A DNA stretch of 64,000 bases from Excoecaria cochinchinensis (GCA_947683425.1 CANTUQ010000073.1:11367501-11431500), one strand, 5' to 3'. Positions 45,118-57,196 are shown, numbered from the stretch's first letter. Made by a program: numbers and translations. The notes: a model not told the origin generated them from the letters alone.

Positions 45118-45639
45118 AAACTGCTCCAAACCGCCTTAAAACCGCTCCAAATCGCTGTAAATAATAATGGATTGGGTTGGTTTTTAACTAATAAACCATA
45201 CATATCATCCATATTGGGTTGGGTTGGGTTTATTTTATTTTTGACCCAACCCAACCCATGAACAGCCCTAGTCAACCTCATCAAAGAGAAATATCCCAAT
45301 GAAGATTGGGCATGGATGGACGAAGTCTATCCTAATGATGAGTAAATAGGCATAGAAAAGCCAGGCTTCTTTTTTATTTTATTTATCTTTTTAGTACCTT
45401 CGTTTGAATGAATGAAATTATTGTTGAAAACTTGTGTTATTATTTTTTTTGCAATGGAAAGCTTATTGAACAAAGAATATGAACAATTAATGATACCTTA
45501 TTTTATTATTGTTCGCTAATGGAGCGTAAATACAAAGGTAGAGGCCTGATTGGCAATAATGCCAAAGTGAGCGAAGAAACAAACAAATAATTGAAATTAA
45601 TGATAATATAACTTGAGATTAGAAACATTCCAAGAGTAC

Positions 45640-47648
45640 GACAGTACCTAGCCATCTAAATCTTTGAAATGATAAGCATTAGCATTCACGATTTCATGTA
45701 CTTGATATAGTCCTTCCCAATTTGGTCCGAGCTTTCTAACTCCAGCTACAGTTTGAGCTAAGATGACTTTCCTCAATACAAGTTTTCAAACCCTAAAAGA
45801 CCTCGATTTTAAATGACGGTCATGAGAAGAAGTTATGTGCTATTTTTTAGCGCAAATTGAATTTAGGCGGGCTCCCAGTAGGCTTTCGACGTATCAAGGT
45901 GATGAAGTAAGTTGCCCTCATTAATAGTGGGCTCACTGAGAAGTTCAGAGACTTGTATGCCAATTTCACATGGGATAACTGTTTCAACTCCACGAGTTAG
46001 TGAAAATGGTGTTAAACCAATTGCTGCACGACGTGAAGTAGGGGTGCCCAAAGCACATTATTCAGTTCGTCAACCCTAAGGCCTTTGGCATTATCAAGTC
46101 ATTTTTTTAATCTAGCTAATATTGTTCAGTTGGTTAACTCAATGATACCATTGGATTAGATATGGTAAATAGAAGTGAAGTTACGCTAAATGTGCAATTT
46201 CGAACAATATGTTTTTAAAGGTTGGCAGTTGAATTGCTTACCATTGTTTGTAATGATGGTATGGGGTATACCAAACCTCGTGATAATGGAATCCAGTGGG
46301 AATTTGATGATGTTGGCGGGAGTTATCGTTGCCAGTGGTGTGGCCTCAACTTATTTTGTGAAGTGGTCCACAACAATAACTAGGAATTTTCATTGTCCAG
46401 TTGCCAAAGATACACCCCATTGTGAGAAAGGCCAAGGACTTGAGATATCAGTTTGTCATACTAACTTTTGATGCAAACTATTACCGAACCTTTGGCATTT
46501 TTTGCGTTTTTGTACAAACTCCTTTGCATCTTTTTCCATCTTGGGCCAAGAGTAACCTTGAAGTAAGGCTTTCCAAGCTATGGATTATAGGCCTTCATGC
46601 ATGTGTGCCACTGATACCTTCATAAATCTCTCAAAGTACATAATTACCCTCTTCAGTATTGAGGCAAAGATACCATGGATGAGAAAAAGATCGCTGGTAC
46701 AACTTGTAATCAAGAATGGCATATAAATTTGATTGGTGAACTATCTTTCGAGCCTGATTTTGATCATCTAGGAGAGAACTTGCATTCAAAAATTGGCAAA
46801 TAAGGATATGCCATCCTTGCATAGGTTTTTGAAGCTGAACCTTATAAGTTTCAAAACTAGGTCGACTAACAGCTTTCCAAATTATGAAAAAAAAAAATCG
46901 AAATGGCTCTTTAAGGGAGACCTATTTGGTTAGTAGCATCCAAAACCTGTTCTTTCGAAACAAACAACCCTATCAACATGTAACTGCAAAGAGAGAATTG
47001 TATGTGGGGTTGGCAATGTATGTAGTTTGGCCACAAAATCAGCAAGTACTTGAGCCTTGAGAGTTGGCCGAGACTCATATTTGACATTAACTCTTCTAAT
47101 TGAGATGACCACTTGGTGAGTCTACCAGAGGTTTCTGGTCGATGCAACACTTTGTAGAGGCTATTGTTTGTCCAAACAATGACTGCGTGGGCCAAAAAAT
47201 ATTGGCAAAGCTTGACCGTTGATGTAACTATAGCAAATGCCAGTTGTTATAGAATGGGATATCAAAGTTCAGCCCCATGTAAGACCTTACTAGTATGTAA
47301 ATAGGAAACAATTGAGTTGTTTCCTCAAGAAGCAGAACTATCCCAGCCGCTCCATACGAAACAGCTAAGTATATGTAGAAAAATTCACCTACTTAAGGAT
47401 GACTCAACAAAGGGGCCATTGTAAGGAATTGTTTGAGAGCTTTAAAGGTTTGTTGACATTTGGGGGTCCTCTGAAAGTTCTTTAATTTTTTAAGTGGTAT
47501 GTAAAAGGGTAGCAATGTTTATCCCAACAAGAAATGAATCGACCTAGAGCTATTAACTTGCCAGTGAGCTTCTAGATTTCCTTGATAGACTTTGGTGGTG
47601 CCATTTGTATAATGGCCTTGATCTTTTATAGATTGGCCTTTATCCTAT
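45640..47648 (-). pseudogene. pol remnant of element G: RNase H, integrase (minus strand)
   Basis: Read on minus from 47648, heavily broken frames show the thumb and connection (KEIQKLTGKLIALGRFIS), RNase H spacer (RPETSGRLTKWSSQLEE, LKAQVLADFVAKL), a zinc-binding region (FSHPWYLCLN, YEGI), the integrase core (ITRFGIPHTIITNNGKQFN), a family-typical RRAAIGLTPFSL..ETVIPCEIG stretch (45863-46051) and the C-terminal VRKLGPNWEGLYQV..YHFKDLDG. Order and motifs fit a gypsy element of the Athila/Tat branch. The upstream reverse transcriptase continues at 53385-53825 beyond the inserted element F. Confidence 0.8.
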
Positions 47649-47900
47649 TGTAGACACTGGGTCCCGAAACAGTCTAAATCAGGGTTATCCAATTATAAAA
47701 TTAAGTGTGCCTATTTATAGGTAAAAATAAAAGTTAAAAGTGATAATTTCCTTGTTAAATTAATTTATTAGAAATAAATAAAAATGTATTTTAAAAAAAA
47801 AATCGAAAAATCACGAGTGTCGGGCAGTTTCAGCGCGCTGCACTGGGCGCTCTCGCCAGCACGCGGGCGACGCCCGTCGGGCGCGCCGACGGGCGTCGGT

Positions 47901-48203
47901 CGCCCCTGCGGGCCCCTCCGACGGCCGTTCTGCTGCTTTTCCGTTTTTTGGCCTAAAAATTAATTTTTTCTTCATTTTTTTGTGTAATTTAATGCAAAAA
48001 CCTTTTATTTTCCAAACCCTTCAAATTCATGAGTTTTTTTGTGATTATTATCGCCCCTGCGGGCCCCTCCGACGGCCGTTCTGCTGCTTTTTCGTTTTTT
48101 GGCCTAAAAATTAATTTTTTCTTCATTTTTTTTTGTGTAATTTAATGCAAAAACCTTTTATTTTCCAAACCCTTCAAATTCATGAGTTTTTTTGTGATTA
48201 TTA
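47901..48203. repeat. 151-bp tandem duplication in the LTR of F
   Basis: CGCCCCTGCGGGCCCCTCC begins at 47901 and at 48052. The two copies are nearly identical over about 150 bases, with small differences in T-run length. Confidence 0.9.
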
Positions 48204-48958
48204 CAATTAAATTTATTAAATTCAATTTAATAAAAATCTGATTTTCTTTGGGTTTTTTTTATGTATAAAAATGGGTTTTTAGTAAGGATTTGGGGGGGGA
48301 GAGGGGAGGGGGATTTTTCTTAAGAAATATATATTTTATCTCTTCTTCATGTTCTTCGTCTTCTTCCTCTTTTCTTCTTCAAGAAAAATTCTCCAAGTGT
48401 TCTAATTTGTTTTTTTTTTTAATTTAATTCTTGGGACAAATAAATCAATTATTTGTTCTTGTGAATTTTCTTTACTTCTTGATTTTCATAATTTTTTTCC
48501 TCAAGACAAATAAATCAATTATTTATTCTTGGAATAAAATTTCATCATATTATTTTATTTTTATTAAATCAAAGCAAGAAAATTTATCATTCAACTTCAT
48601 TAATCACATCAAATTTGAGGGTAAGTATTCTTAACTCAACTTTTAATTCAATTTTTAATTTAATTTTTGTTTACAATTGATTAGCTATCATGTAAATTCT
48701 TTTAGATCTATTATTTATTTTACTTTTTATTTCTTAATCTTTTATTTAATTGTTCATATCATTATTTCTGATTCTTAATCTTTTATTTAATTGTTCATAT
48801 TATTATTTCTTATTCTTATTTCTTATTTAATTGTTCATGTTCATATTCTTGTCATTATTTTTGTTCATATATTATTATTATCATTAGTATTATTATTATC
48901 ATCATTATTATTATAACTTACTATTATTATTACCATCATTATTTTTATTTTATTATTC

Positions 48959-48963
<5 letters not shown>

Positions 48964-49038
<75 letters not shown>
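48964..49038. repeat. ATT/TTA microsatellite in the LTR of F
   Basis: About 25 uninterrupted triplets, with interrupted ATT, ATC and GTT runs on both sides (48865-49260). Open frames here are simple-sequence artefacts. Confidence 0.95.
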
Positions 49039-50414
49039 CATTACTTGCATATTTAATTTGATTGTTCATCTTCTTTCATGTTATTAGTATTATTATTATT
49101 ATTACTCGCATATTTAATTGGATTGTTCATATTCTTTGATCTTATTATCATCATTATTATTATTTGTTATTATTATTTGTCATTACTATTATCATTATTA
49201 TCTTTATTAGTTTTGTTTCTTATTATAATTTATTATCGTTGTCATCATCATTATTATTTTCATGTTTTCATGCATGTTAAATTTTATTGTTTTTATTTAT
49301 GCATGTTAAATTGTTCATGTGTTAAGTTATATTTTATTATGCCATCTAATTAATTTGTCATACATTATGCATGTTATTTTATTTTAATTCATTTTTTACA
49401 TGTTACATGTTTAATTCATTGTTTATTACTAACATCATCTTTCATTTGTGTTTTTATTTCAACATAATTATTTTTATGTATGAGCCTTTTTCAATGCCAA
49501 ATGGGAGCCCATGGAAGTTTGAAGACACCATTTTTGTGGAATATATTTTTTTAGCATTATTAGTATTATTTTATTTTAATTTTATTATTTAATATGTAAT
49601 TTGTAATAAGTTTGTTTATTTTCATGCACGTTAATTAAAAATTCGCATAAAGTTTTGTATTAATAAATTGGATTTTTCTAACAAAATGGGACCAATGTCC
49701 TAATTTTTCATTCAAATAAATTGTCGCTTCAAAATTATTTTCTTTAATTATGCATGCGAGGACCAATGTCCTCACTCTTAATAATAACCCGTTTTATGCA
49801 TGATTTACCTTTATTTTACAATGGGGATTGTATTCCGCCCCTAGTTTTGTTGTAATTTATTTTTATGTACTTTATTTTAATTATGCTTTCATTCACCGCT
49901 TTCCTTAGATTACCAACTTGCGCTCTAATTATTGCATCAATACGTATGAGAAAAGGGATAAAATCTTAAATTCAAAACTCAATTGTAACTTAACCAAGGT
50001 ATGAATAAATGGGAAGTCCCAAATCATCTTTGGTCTTTGGGCTCAACGAGGCGAGAGGACCATTTCAATGTTCCATTGGAATGGGACTTCCAAGACACCT
50101 CTTGTGTCCCGTAAAAAGGCTTTAAGTTGCATAGTCCTAGGCTCCACGAGGTGAGAGGACCATCCTAATATTCTATTAGGATGGGACCTCCAATACCCCT
50201 CTGGCTTGCCCAAAATGGACATAGCAGCGCTGTCTTAGGCTCACTGAGACTAGACGAACTTTTTAAATGTTCTATTGGGTGGCGACTCCATGAAACCTTC
50301 TTATTGCCCAAAATAGACGCCCTTATAATTTCTTACAAGTTTTTTATGAACCTCTCCCGAAAGCCCTAAAGGCAGGCCTTCGGGGCGTCCTAAGGGGTTC
50401 GGCGCACGTCACAG

Positions 50415-50433
50415 TGGCGACTCCACTGAGGAC
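50415..50433 (+). promoter_or_regulatory. Primer binding site of element F
   Basis: TGGCGACTCCACTGAGGAC follows the LTR end after one base and differs by one change from that of B (8131-8149). Confidence 0.8.
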
Positions 50434-51340
50434 CGGTAGAGACTTCGATTCGAAAGTACCTTGGTTAAAAATTATAATTGAGTTTTAATTTAAAAATTTT
50501 ATCCCTTTTCGAATTTGCATTACATCCATACTAGAGCCTTAGATTATGCTAGTTTGGTCCCTTTTTTAGCCCCGGTGCATTCCCAAAGCAGGACCCTACG
50601 TTCACTTAATGTGGGGAAGTGTTAGGGATAATCACCAGTCCAAGCCTCGTACCTTATGGTATATCAAACGGAGACCCAATCGGTCGTTATGCTTGTGATG
50701 AGTTAGACTCATTAGCAGAAACCATGCTTGGGTAGCCCTAAAGTATCATCATCCTTGAGCAAAGCTCATGTAATGGCAATAGATACTTCCCTTAGGTGAC
50801 ATGTACCTTAATACAATGCTTGCTATGTGGGCCATTATATATTGAACAAAATCAACCAAATTAAATGGTTTTTTATTAAAGGCTTTCATGCTCCGGTGAG
50901 CCCATTTTAATATGGTTGAAATGTTTGAATACATAAAAGCCAAAACTCATACGTATGTGCATTAGGCAAGAGATGTTATGCTGCTGGTTTTCCACCACGC
51001 ACCATACGTGTTCATTGGGTTCCCTGTTGACCCGTGGACCAAGCCCACCTAGGAAAGAGACCACATTACCTCGTGTGTGGGAGTAACAAGGTTAGAAGGA
51101 TCTATCTGCTTGTATGTGATTGTCCATGCTACATCAACACGATCATGCATTGTATATATCATTCATGCATCATTCTAACAATTCAAATCTTTTCAACCAT
51201 CATAGATTCACCTAAGTGGATTAGGGGTTCCGACGGTCGGCTGGTGAGGATAGATCTGCCTCTTGGATTGACAGAATTAGTGTCTGACTGGAATTCTGAG
51301 CCATCCTCAACGACCAGAGAGTCATCCATAGAATCACAAA

Positions 51341-52752
51341 TGGCAGAAGAGACCGGAGCTTAACCATTCAAGACCTTGCTAGGAGGCTAGAGGATTTTGA
51401 GCGAAGAATGTTAGAAATAATGGGAGCTATGGCTGATAGGATTGCTCATCCTCCTGCTCCACAGCCACCACCTGCTCCACATCCACCCATTGCTCCATAG
51501 CCCCCGATGGTTCATGCTGGGGGGCAAGTTGAACCACCTGTTGGCAGAGAAGCCCCCGTTGTAGTTAATGCCGCTCGCCAGCTTATTAATGAGCATATAG
51601 CTGTTGTGCCTGTTGAGCAAAGAAGGGCAATAATCCCCAATCCCAATGATGATTTTGTGATATAGGAGGAAGATAAAGAGGCAATAGCACCTCAATTTGT
51701 GGGGGCCAAAGCACCCAGGGTAGAGGATGAGGCGATGAGAGGGATGAGGCAACAGATCGAAGCCATCACCTGCATGCTATCAGCCGGAAAGGGGATCAAC
51801 CCTGAAGACAGAGATTTGGGGGATGAAGAGTTGTTGCCCCAAAGGTTCAAAATGCCTGAGCTGCAGAAGTTTGATGGTACTTCGGATCCATCTGCACATA
51901 TCAAGCAGTATACCCTGGTGATGAAAGGCACAGGGTTGACCAAGAAATGGAAGGTGGAATATTTTTGCCTTAGTCTGGTGGGTCCGATTGTAGACTGGTA
52001 CCATGGATTAGATAGGAGGTCCAAGGAAGATTGGGACCTTTTGACTGAGGAGTTCATGAAGCAGTATGACTGCAGTACTAGGATGGAGGTCACCTTAAAG
52101 GACGTCGAGCTCTTACAGCAAAGAAATGATGAGTCGTTCCATGAATACCTTACAAGATGGAGAAATAGGGTCATAGAGATGAAGAGAAAGCCTGACACTA
52201 CTGACCAAATCAGGCTATTTATTAGGAACTCTTTCCCTTACTTGAGGGACTTGCTCAGCTTTAAGGGGCTCAAAGACTGGGAGTCACTTAAGGACATTGC
52301 TATAGAAGCTGAGGGGGTTTACCTAGCAAAGAAAGTAAGCCAAAATAACTTTGCTGGGAAAGGCTATGGCAACCAATCAGGGTACAAGCCAGGTGGTGCA
52401 GGAAGCAGCAATAATAGAAGTGGTAAGATGGTCGAGGTTTCAGCCACATGAGGTTGGACAGGTTCAGAGGTACTACTCCAATTTGGGTCGCTCTCTATCT
52501 TGGGTATTGGAAAGATTGATAAAGAAAGGCAAGCTGAGACCATTGCCACCCAGGCCAACCATGAATCAAGGAAAGCCGGGGCATAGAGAGGATCAATATT
52601 GTGCTTACCATCAGCACACAGGGCATCTAACAGATTACTGCAGAACTCTGAGGAATAAAATTCAAGACCTTATTGATTTCAAAGAGATCTCGGACCCTAA
52701 AAAGAGAGACAAGAAGAAGAGGGCAGGGTATAATGCAGTTCCTCACTCTTAA
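51341..52752 (+). pseudogene. gag of element F, near-complete but frameshifted
   Basis: It starts at ATG 51341 (MAEETGA), shifts frame at once, and shows a Pro-rich stretch, stops near 51500 and 51663, then a long open part 51699-52451. That part holds the retrotransposon Gag domain: FDGTSDPSAHIKQYTLVM, EYFCLSLVGPIVDWYHGLD, WDLLTEEFMKQYD, SFHEYLTRWRNRVIEM and IRLFIRNSFPYLRDLL. A second shift leads to 52351-52752 with LGRSLSWVLERLIKKGKL and an intact finger CAYHQHTGHLTDYC (CX2HX4HX4C). It is the best gag reference in the window and shows what A and B have lost. Confidence 0.85.
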
Positions 52753-53384
52753 AAATAACCCATTTTATGCATGATTTACCTTTATTTTACAATGGGGGTT
52801 GTATTCTGCCCCTAGTTTTGTTGTAATTTATTTTTATGTACTTTATTTTAATTATTCTTTCATTCACTGCTTTCCTTGGATGACCAACTTGCGCTCTAAT
52901 TATTGCATCAATACGTATGAGAAAAGGGATAAAATCTTAAATTCAAAACTCAATTGTAACTTAACTAAGGTATGAATAAATGAGAAGTCCCGAACCATCT
53001 CTGGTCTTTGGGCTCAACGAGACGAGAGGACCATTTTAATGTTCCATTGGAATGGGACTTCCAAGACACCTCTTGTGTCCCGTAAAAAGGCTTTAACTTG
53101 CATAGTCCTAGGCTCCACGAGGCGAGAGGACCATCCTAATGTTATATTAGGATGGGACCTCCAAGACCCCTCTAGCTTGTCCAAAATGGACATAGCAGCG
53201 CTGTCTTAGGCTTACTGAGGCTAGACGAACTTTCCCAATGTTCTATTGGGTGGCGACTCTATAAAACCTCATTGTTGCCCAAAATAGATGCCCTTGTAAT
53301 TTCTTACAAGTTTTTTATGAACCTCTCCCAAAAGCCCTAAAGACCAGCCTTCGGGGCGTCCTACGGGGTTCGACGTGCGTCACA
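52740..53384 (+). repeat. Truncated 3' LTR of element F
   Basis: Homologous to 49771-50413. It ends GCGTCACA at 53384 before the duplication CCTAT. It keeps hairpin units at 53032-53054 and 53142-53164 and CCCAAT/ATTGGG at 53234-53250. Confidence 0.85.
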
Positions 53385-53825
53385 CCTATGCTTGGCAATC
53401 ATAAACCCTAAGAATTTACTAGTTTATACGCTAAAAGGACACTTGTTCAACTTAAGCTTTAGGTCATACTGTCAAAGAATTTATAGTGTTTCTATCAACT
53501 CAGAAGGGAGGCCAGATGAAATTTGGCTTTTGACAATCATGTCATCTATAGAAACTTTCATATTGTGATCAATCTAATTAATAAAAAAATTCTTCACAAG
53601 CTGTTGATAAGTAGCTCTGGCATTCTTGAGGTTGAATTGCATGACTTGGTAACAATAGGTCACCTAATGTATTACGAAAACACTATTTTCCTCATCAACT
53701 GGATTCATAGGAATATAATAATAACCTACCAAGGCATCTAAGATAGCATATTCCTCAAACCTAGTTGTTGAGTTCAGCAAGAGATCAATGTTCGGCAGAG
53801 GATAACTATCTTTAGGACATGCTTT
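53385..53825 (-). pseudogene. Reverse transcriptase remnant of element G
   Basis: On minus from 53825: ACPKDSYPLPNIDLLLNSTT, AILDALVGYYYIPMNPVDEE, YCYQVMQFNLKNARATYQQL, then VSIDDMIVKS (family YVDDMLVKS, so the first residues of the YVDD box are changed) and SKFLGFMIA. It joins 47648 when F is removed. It is cut at 53825 by the CACTA element E. Confidence 0.8.
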
Positions 53826-53839
53826 CACTACAAGAAAAA
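53826..53839 (+). repeat. Left terminal inverted repeat of CACTA element E
   Basis: CACTACAAGAAAAA is the terminus characteristic of plant CACTA elements. The matching right copy is outside the window. Confidence 0.85.
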
Positions 53840-55198
53840 GGGGTATTAGTGACCAAAATTAATGAAGGTAAAAATTTCCGGTCCCTAAATATATAATAAT
53901 AGGGACCGCAATTTTTCCCCTTCACGCTGTTTCGTTTTAGGGCCAACAAATAGCGAAGGGAAAAGTTTACGGTCGCAAAAACTAAAACATGTCCCTACTT
54001 GTGAAGCTGTGCGCGGATTAACGCGCGGGAACAAATCCCGCTTTTTCTTTTGCCGTTTAGAAGTACCCCTTCATACAAACACTAAGAAATTAATTGCTGA
54101 AATATAATTTCTTAAAAAAGCAAAACCCTAAATCGTGAACTCCAACAGCAGAGATTCCATGTCGTGAGCTCTGCATCGTCCTCCTGCTTAATTTTCTTTT
54201 TCATTTTTCTTGATTTCTCTCTTCCTAATCCACCGAGACTCGTTGCAGTAGCTGCCCAGAAGTCACCGTGAAGGCCCTTCAGCGCCAGCAGCCGGCGAAA
54301 ACTGCTCGCATCAACGCCACCTCTTGAGTTTCATTCTCTGTTTGTTTCGAATCTACGGGCATAAATCTGCTTCAGGCCAAGAAAGGTTTTTTTTTGTCAT
54401 CATTTTATATTGTCTCTTTTAGGGTTGGGTCAATGGTGGAGTTCAAAATTTTTATTGCATGGAATTTGATCACTACTCTGTCCTCCTTACACAGCTGTTA
54501 GCTATAGTTCCGAAATTAGAAAAAAAAAAGAAAGTACTGATCGAGTCTTGAATTTTGAGGCATTGAAAATTAGCATAGAAAACCTAATTGGTTATGCATT
54601 TTATTTTTACTTTTTAATTCTGGGTTTTGAATTTTCCAATTTTCTGTTTGGAAAGTTGCATTGTTTGCTGCTTTTTCTTTTCAACTGACCAAATTAAATT
54701 GGTTTTATAAATCTAAAACCGCAACTTTTGGCAGTTGTGTATCTGTTCTTGCCAATTGAAACATATTTTCTTTGAAGCGGTAATCATCTTTCAGAAGTTG
54801 GAAGCACTTGAATCGATCAGACAAATTGACATGCAACCGCCCTGTCTCTCAATTTAAAAACTAGGTTATATCTAGCCTTTTTCTTACGTTATTTATTTTT
54901 CATTTATGCCTAAGATACGATACTATGTAAAAATGGTAGTTTTTTTCTCTTTCCTATGAAAATAATGTTTTGGGAACCAAAAAATAATGTATGCAAAGAT
55001 TTTGAAGCTTGTGGTTGTGTTTTATGAGTATTAAGTATGTAAATTTTAAGTCTGGCAGTCCTGTATTGTGCTTTTTGTTCTGCGAATTTCTGGTCTGGCT
55101 ATGCTGTATTGAATTTTAATTAACTACTCTTTTAGTTTGGTTGTGTAATGTGTAGTGTTGAATTTTAAATACGCAATCTTTAAGTTTAGTTCATGTTT

Positions 55199-55940
55199 TG
55201 TCGACTAAGGTGCTGTACACGATTCTCTCTTGGGGTGAGGTGGCCTGCATTCTGACTTTGCTGTTGCTTACTGCTCAGCTTTTGTACACGATTTTCTCTT
55301 GGAGTGATCTAGTCTACTGGTTTTTAGGAGCTGTGCTCTTGCCTTGTATGGTTTTGATCATCCTTCTTTGGTTCTTGCTATTCTGCTCTGTTCTTGGCAT
55401 GGGCTTTCTTACTGTCTCATAGGGTTTATTCCTGCCTTGTCTTGTCTTGCCCTGATGGTCTCTTTGGATTATTGCGGGTGCACTTGAAGTTTTAATATGC
55501 AGTGGTTCATCTTGGGCCATAATAGATGGCCACGACTGATTTTGATACAACATGAGGCTAGACAAATGGGTGCAGTGGAATACTTGCTTTGATATTCTAC
55601 TAATTTGGATCTTAAGAGTCACTATAATATTCTGCTTAGAGGCCCACAATTGAGAATCTGCAGACCTCATGACTCTGTTGTCCTTGAAGAATGCAGAAAA
55701 TTGTTTGAATGTGGCTGCTTCTTGGTCATTTTTGAATGGCTGCTTCTTGGTCATGTTGATTTTGGTAGTTTATAAGGGTAGCGGTGCCTAAGTTTATGCA
55801 GTTGAATGTGGGGATTTGCTTAGTGCTGGTTTTTCAAATATGGTATCTGCTGGTTTGATGTACTTGTAGCTAGCTGAGCAGCTTTTGCCACTATGTTCAC
55901 TATTCTATTTTAATGAAATTCATTGGCTTAACAAAAAAAA
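55199..55940 (+). mobile_element. Poly(A)-tailed retroposon (LINE-like 3' end) in the leader of E
   Basis: AGTTTAGTTCATGTTT is repeated exactly at 55183-55198 and 55941-55956, and the 742-bp segment between ends in a run of A after ATGAAATTCATTGGCTTAAC. A target duplication of 16 bp plus an A tail indicates target-primed reverse transcription. No reverse transcriptase remains; a 5'-truncated LINE or another retroposed RNA are both possible. Confidence 0.65.
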
Positions 55941-57129
55941 AGTTTAGTTCATGTTTACTTAGTTTTAGTTTAAATTTTTTATGTCTAAACTTTTAGTTAT
56001 ATATTTGTTTGATTTAAAGAATTCCAAGTTACAAGATTATGATTTGTGACTTGTTTTGTATCAAATTTCATTTTTGTAACTTGAATTCATAGTTACTTGG
56101 GTATTAAAGCGGCTTTAGGATGGGCAAGGGTCTTGAGGAATAACTATGAATGGGTTTGGGATGAGTGTGGGTAGTTCAATATTAACAAGTTGGGAATGCA
56201 TATTCTATACTGCACTAAGAAACCAATATTATTCTTCGTTTTTAATTTTTTTCCACTTCGCCTCTGTTCGATGCTCTTACCCAAGTTTTTATTTGTCCAG
56301 ATCTCCTCCATAGTTGATATAGGGTATCGACCTGTGCAATTCGATCCAATTTTATAGAGATACAGGTTTGCACTCTGTTTTTCTACTTGCTCTGTATTTT
56401 TTCAGTTATTCATCTTCTTGATTTAAATATCTGTACTGAATTTTTTTATCTCATGCTTTAGAAATCTTTCTGAATTTGCATACATTTTTTTATTCTCATC
56501 ATAGAATTGATTCTTTTTTTTTTCTTTGTAACAAAATCGACAAGTGTAAATTTCAGTTGAATAATTTGCATCATTAAAGAAATAATTGATTTTAGGCAAT
56601 TATTTTGCAGGTTCACTGTCATATAAATTTCATATTAAACATCTAATCTCAATTTATTAATATTGTTAGACCGATTCCAGTAATGTAATCAGCTGTTGCC
56701 ATCCTCATCTTATAATGAACATATGCTTATAAACGTGTTTTTTTCTTTGTAGTTTTTGCTTTCCCTTTATTTGATAGACACAGAATGCACTCTGTTTTTA
56801 TGGACTCTGTGTCTGATAAACCAGTGCTCTAGTTTTTGCTCTTCACCAGGACATAATTTATGTTGCAAATGCACCTGCTTTACTCAAAGTAGAACTGGAA
56901 AAAAAATAAATAAAAAAAAACTGATATGTCCAAACCGATTCTAAACTAATAAATATGATTAACTAGGCCAATTGGACTCCGTTATAGTTTTTATATCTTT
57001 AAGATAAAAAAAATTAAATTAATCCATTTGATAAGAATAATAATTCTTTTCAATAGTTTCGTGGGATAAAATAATTGGAATTACTGTTTGTTCATAGAAG
57101 AGGCCACAGTCGGCAAATTGTTCTGTTGT

Positions 57130-57131
<2 letters not shown>

Positions 57132-57196
<65 letters not shown>
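57132..57196. repeat. GT microsatellite
   Basis: Two long GT runs separated by ATAT, followed by ACACACAT. The minus-strand open frames with Thr-His repeats are artefacts of it. Confidence 0.95.

Larger units (their letters stand above)
39477..45270. mobile_element. Element H: hAT-like element, 5.8 kb, no transposase seen
   Basis: Perfect 8-bp duplications GTCAACCT flank it (39469-39476 and 45271-45278), and the antisense gene of G rejoins across it. Ends are TAGGGTTGATCA on the left and TAGGGCTGTTCA as reverse complement on the right. An 8-bp duplication and this terminus are typical of hAT elements. Subterminal sequence is rich in GGTCGGTT and CCAACCC repeats. A C/T-rich leader with a splice-donor-like site (39660-39855) follows the left end. 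Much of its length is a second element, I. I see no hAT transposase. Confidence 0.8.
47649..50413 (+). repeat. 5' LTR of element F
   Basis: Starts TGTAGACACTGGGTCC, ends GCGCACGTCACA, 2765 bp. It holds a very GC-rich CGACGGGCGTCGG block (47820-47935), a 151-bp tandem duplication, TATAAAA at 48264-48270, an AT-rich middle with an ATT microsatellite, GGACCAATGTCC sites at 49689-49700 and 49760-49771, and three hairpin units (50061-50083, 50161-50183 and a weaker one near 50262). Confidence 0.88.
47649..53384 (+). mobile_element. Element F: Tat-like deletion derivative, 5.7 kb
   Basis: It has a 5' LTR (47649-50413), primer site, leader, gag (51341-52752) and then, with no pol, a partial 3' LTR (about 52740-53384). 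Perfect duplications CCTAT flank it (47644-47648 and 53385-53389), and the pol of G rejoins across it. The gag to LTR junction at 52740 corresponds to position 49771 in the 5' LTR, so all of pol, the extra genes and about 2.1 kb of the 3' LTR are gone. Confidence 0.88.

Noticed and set aside
48865..49353. Poly-Ile and Leu-rich membrane-like frames
   Set aside because: Translation of ATT/TTA simple repeats in the LTR of F.
55314..55754. 146-codon minus-strand frame in the retroposon
   Set aside because: No recognisable domain, and it lies antisense in a short A-tailed insertion. I could not support it as coding.
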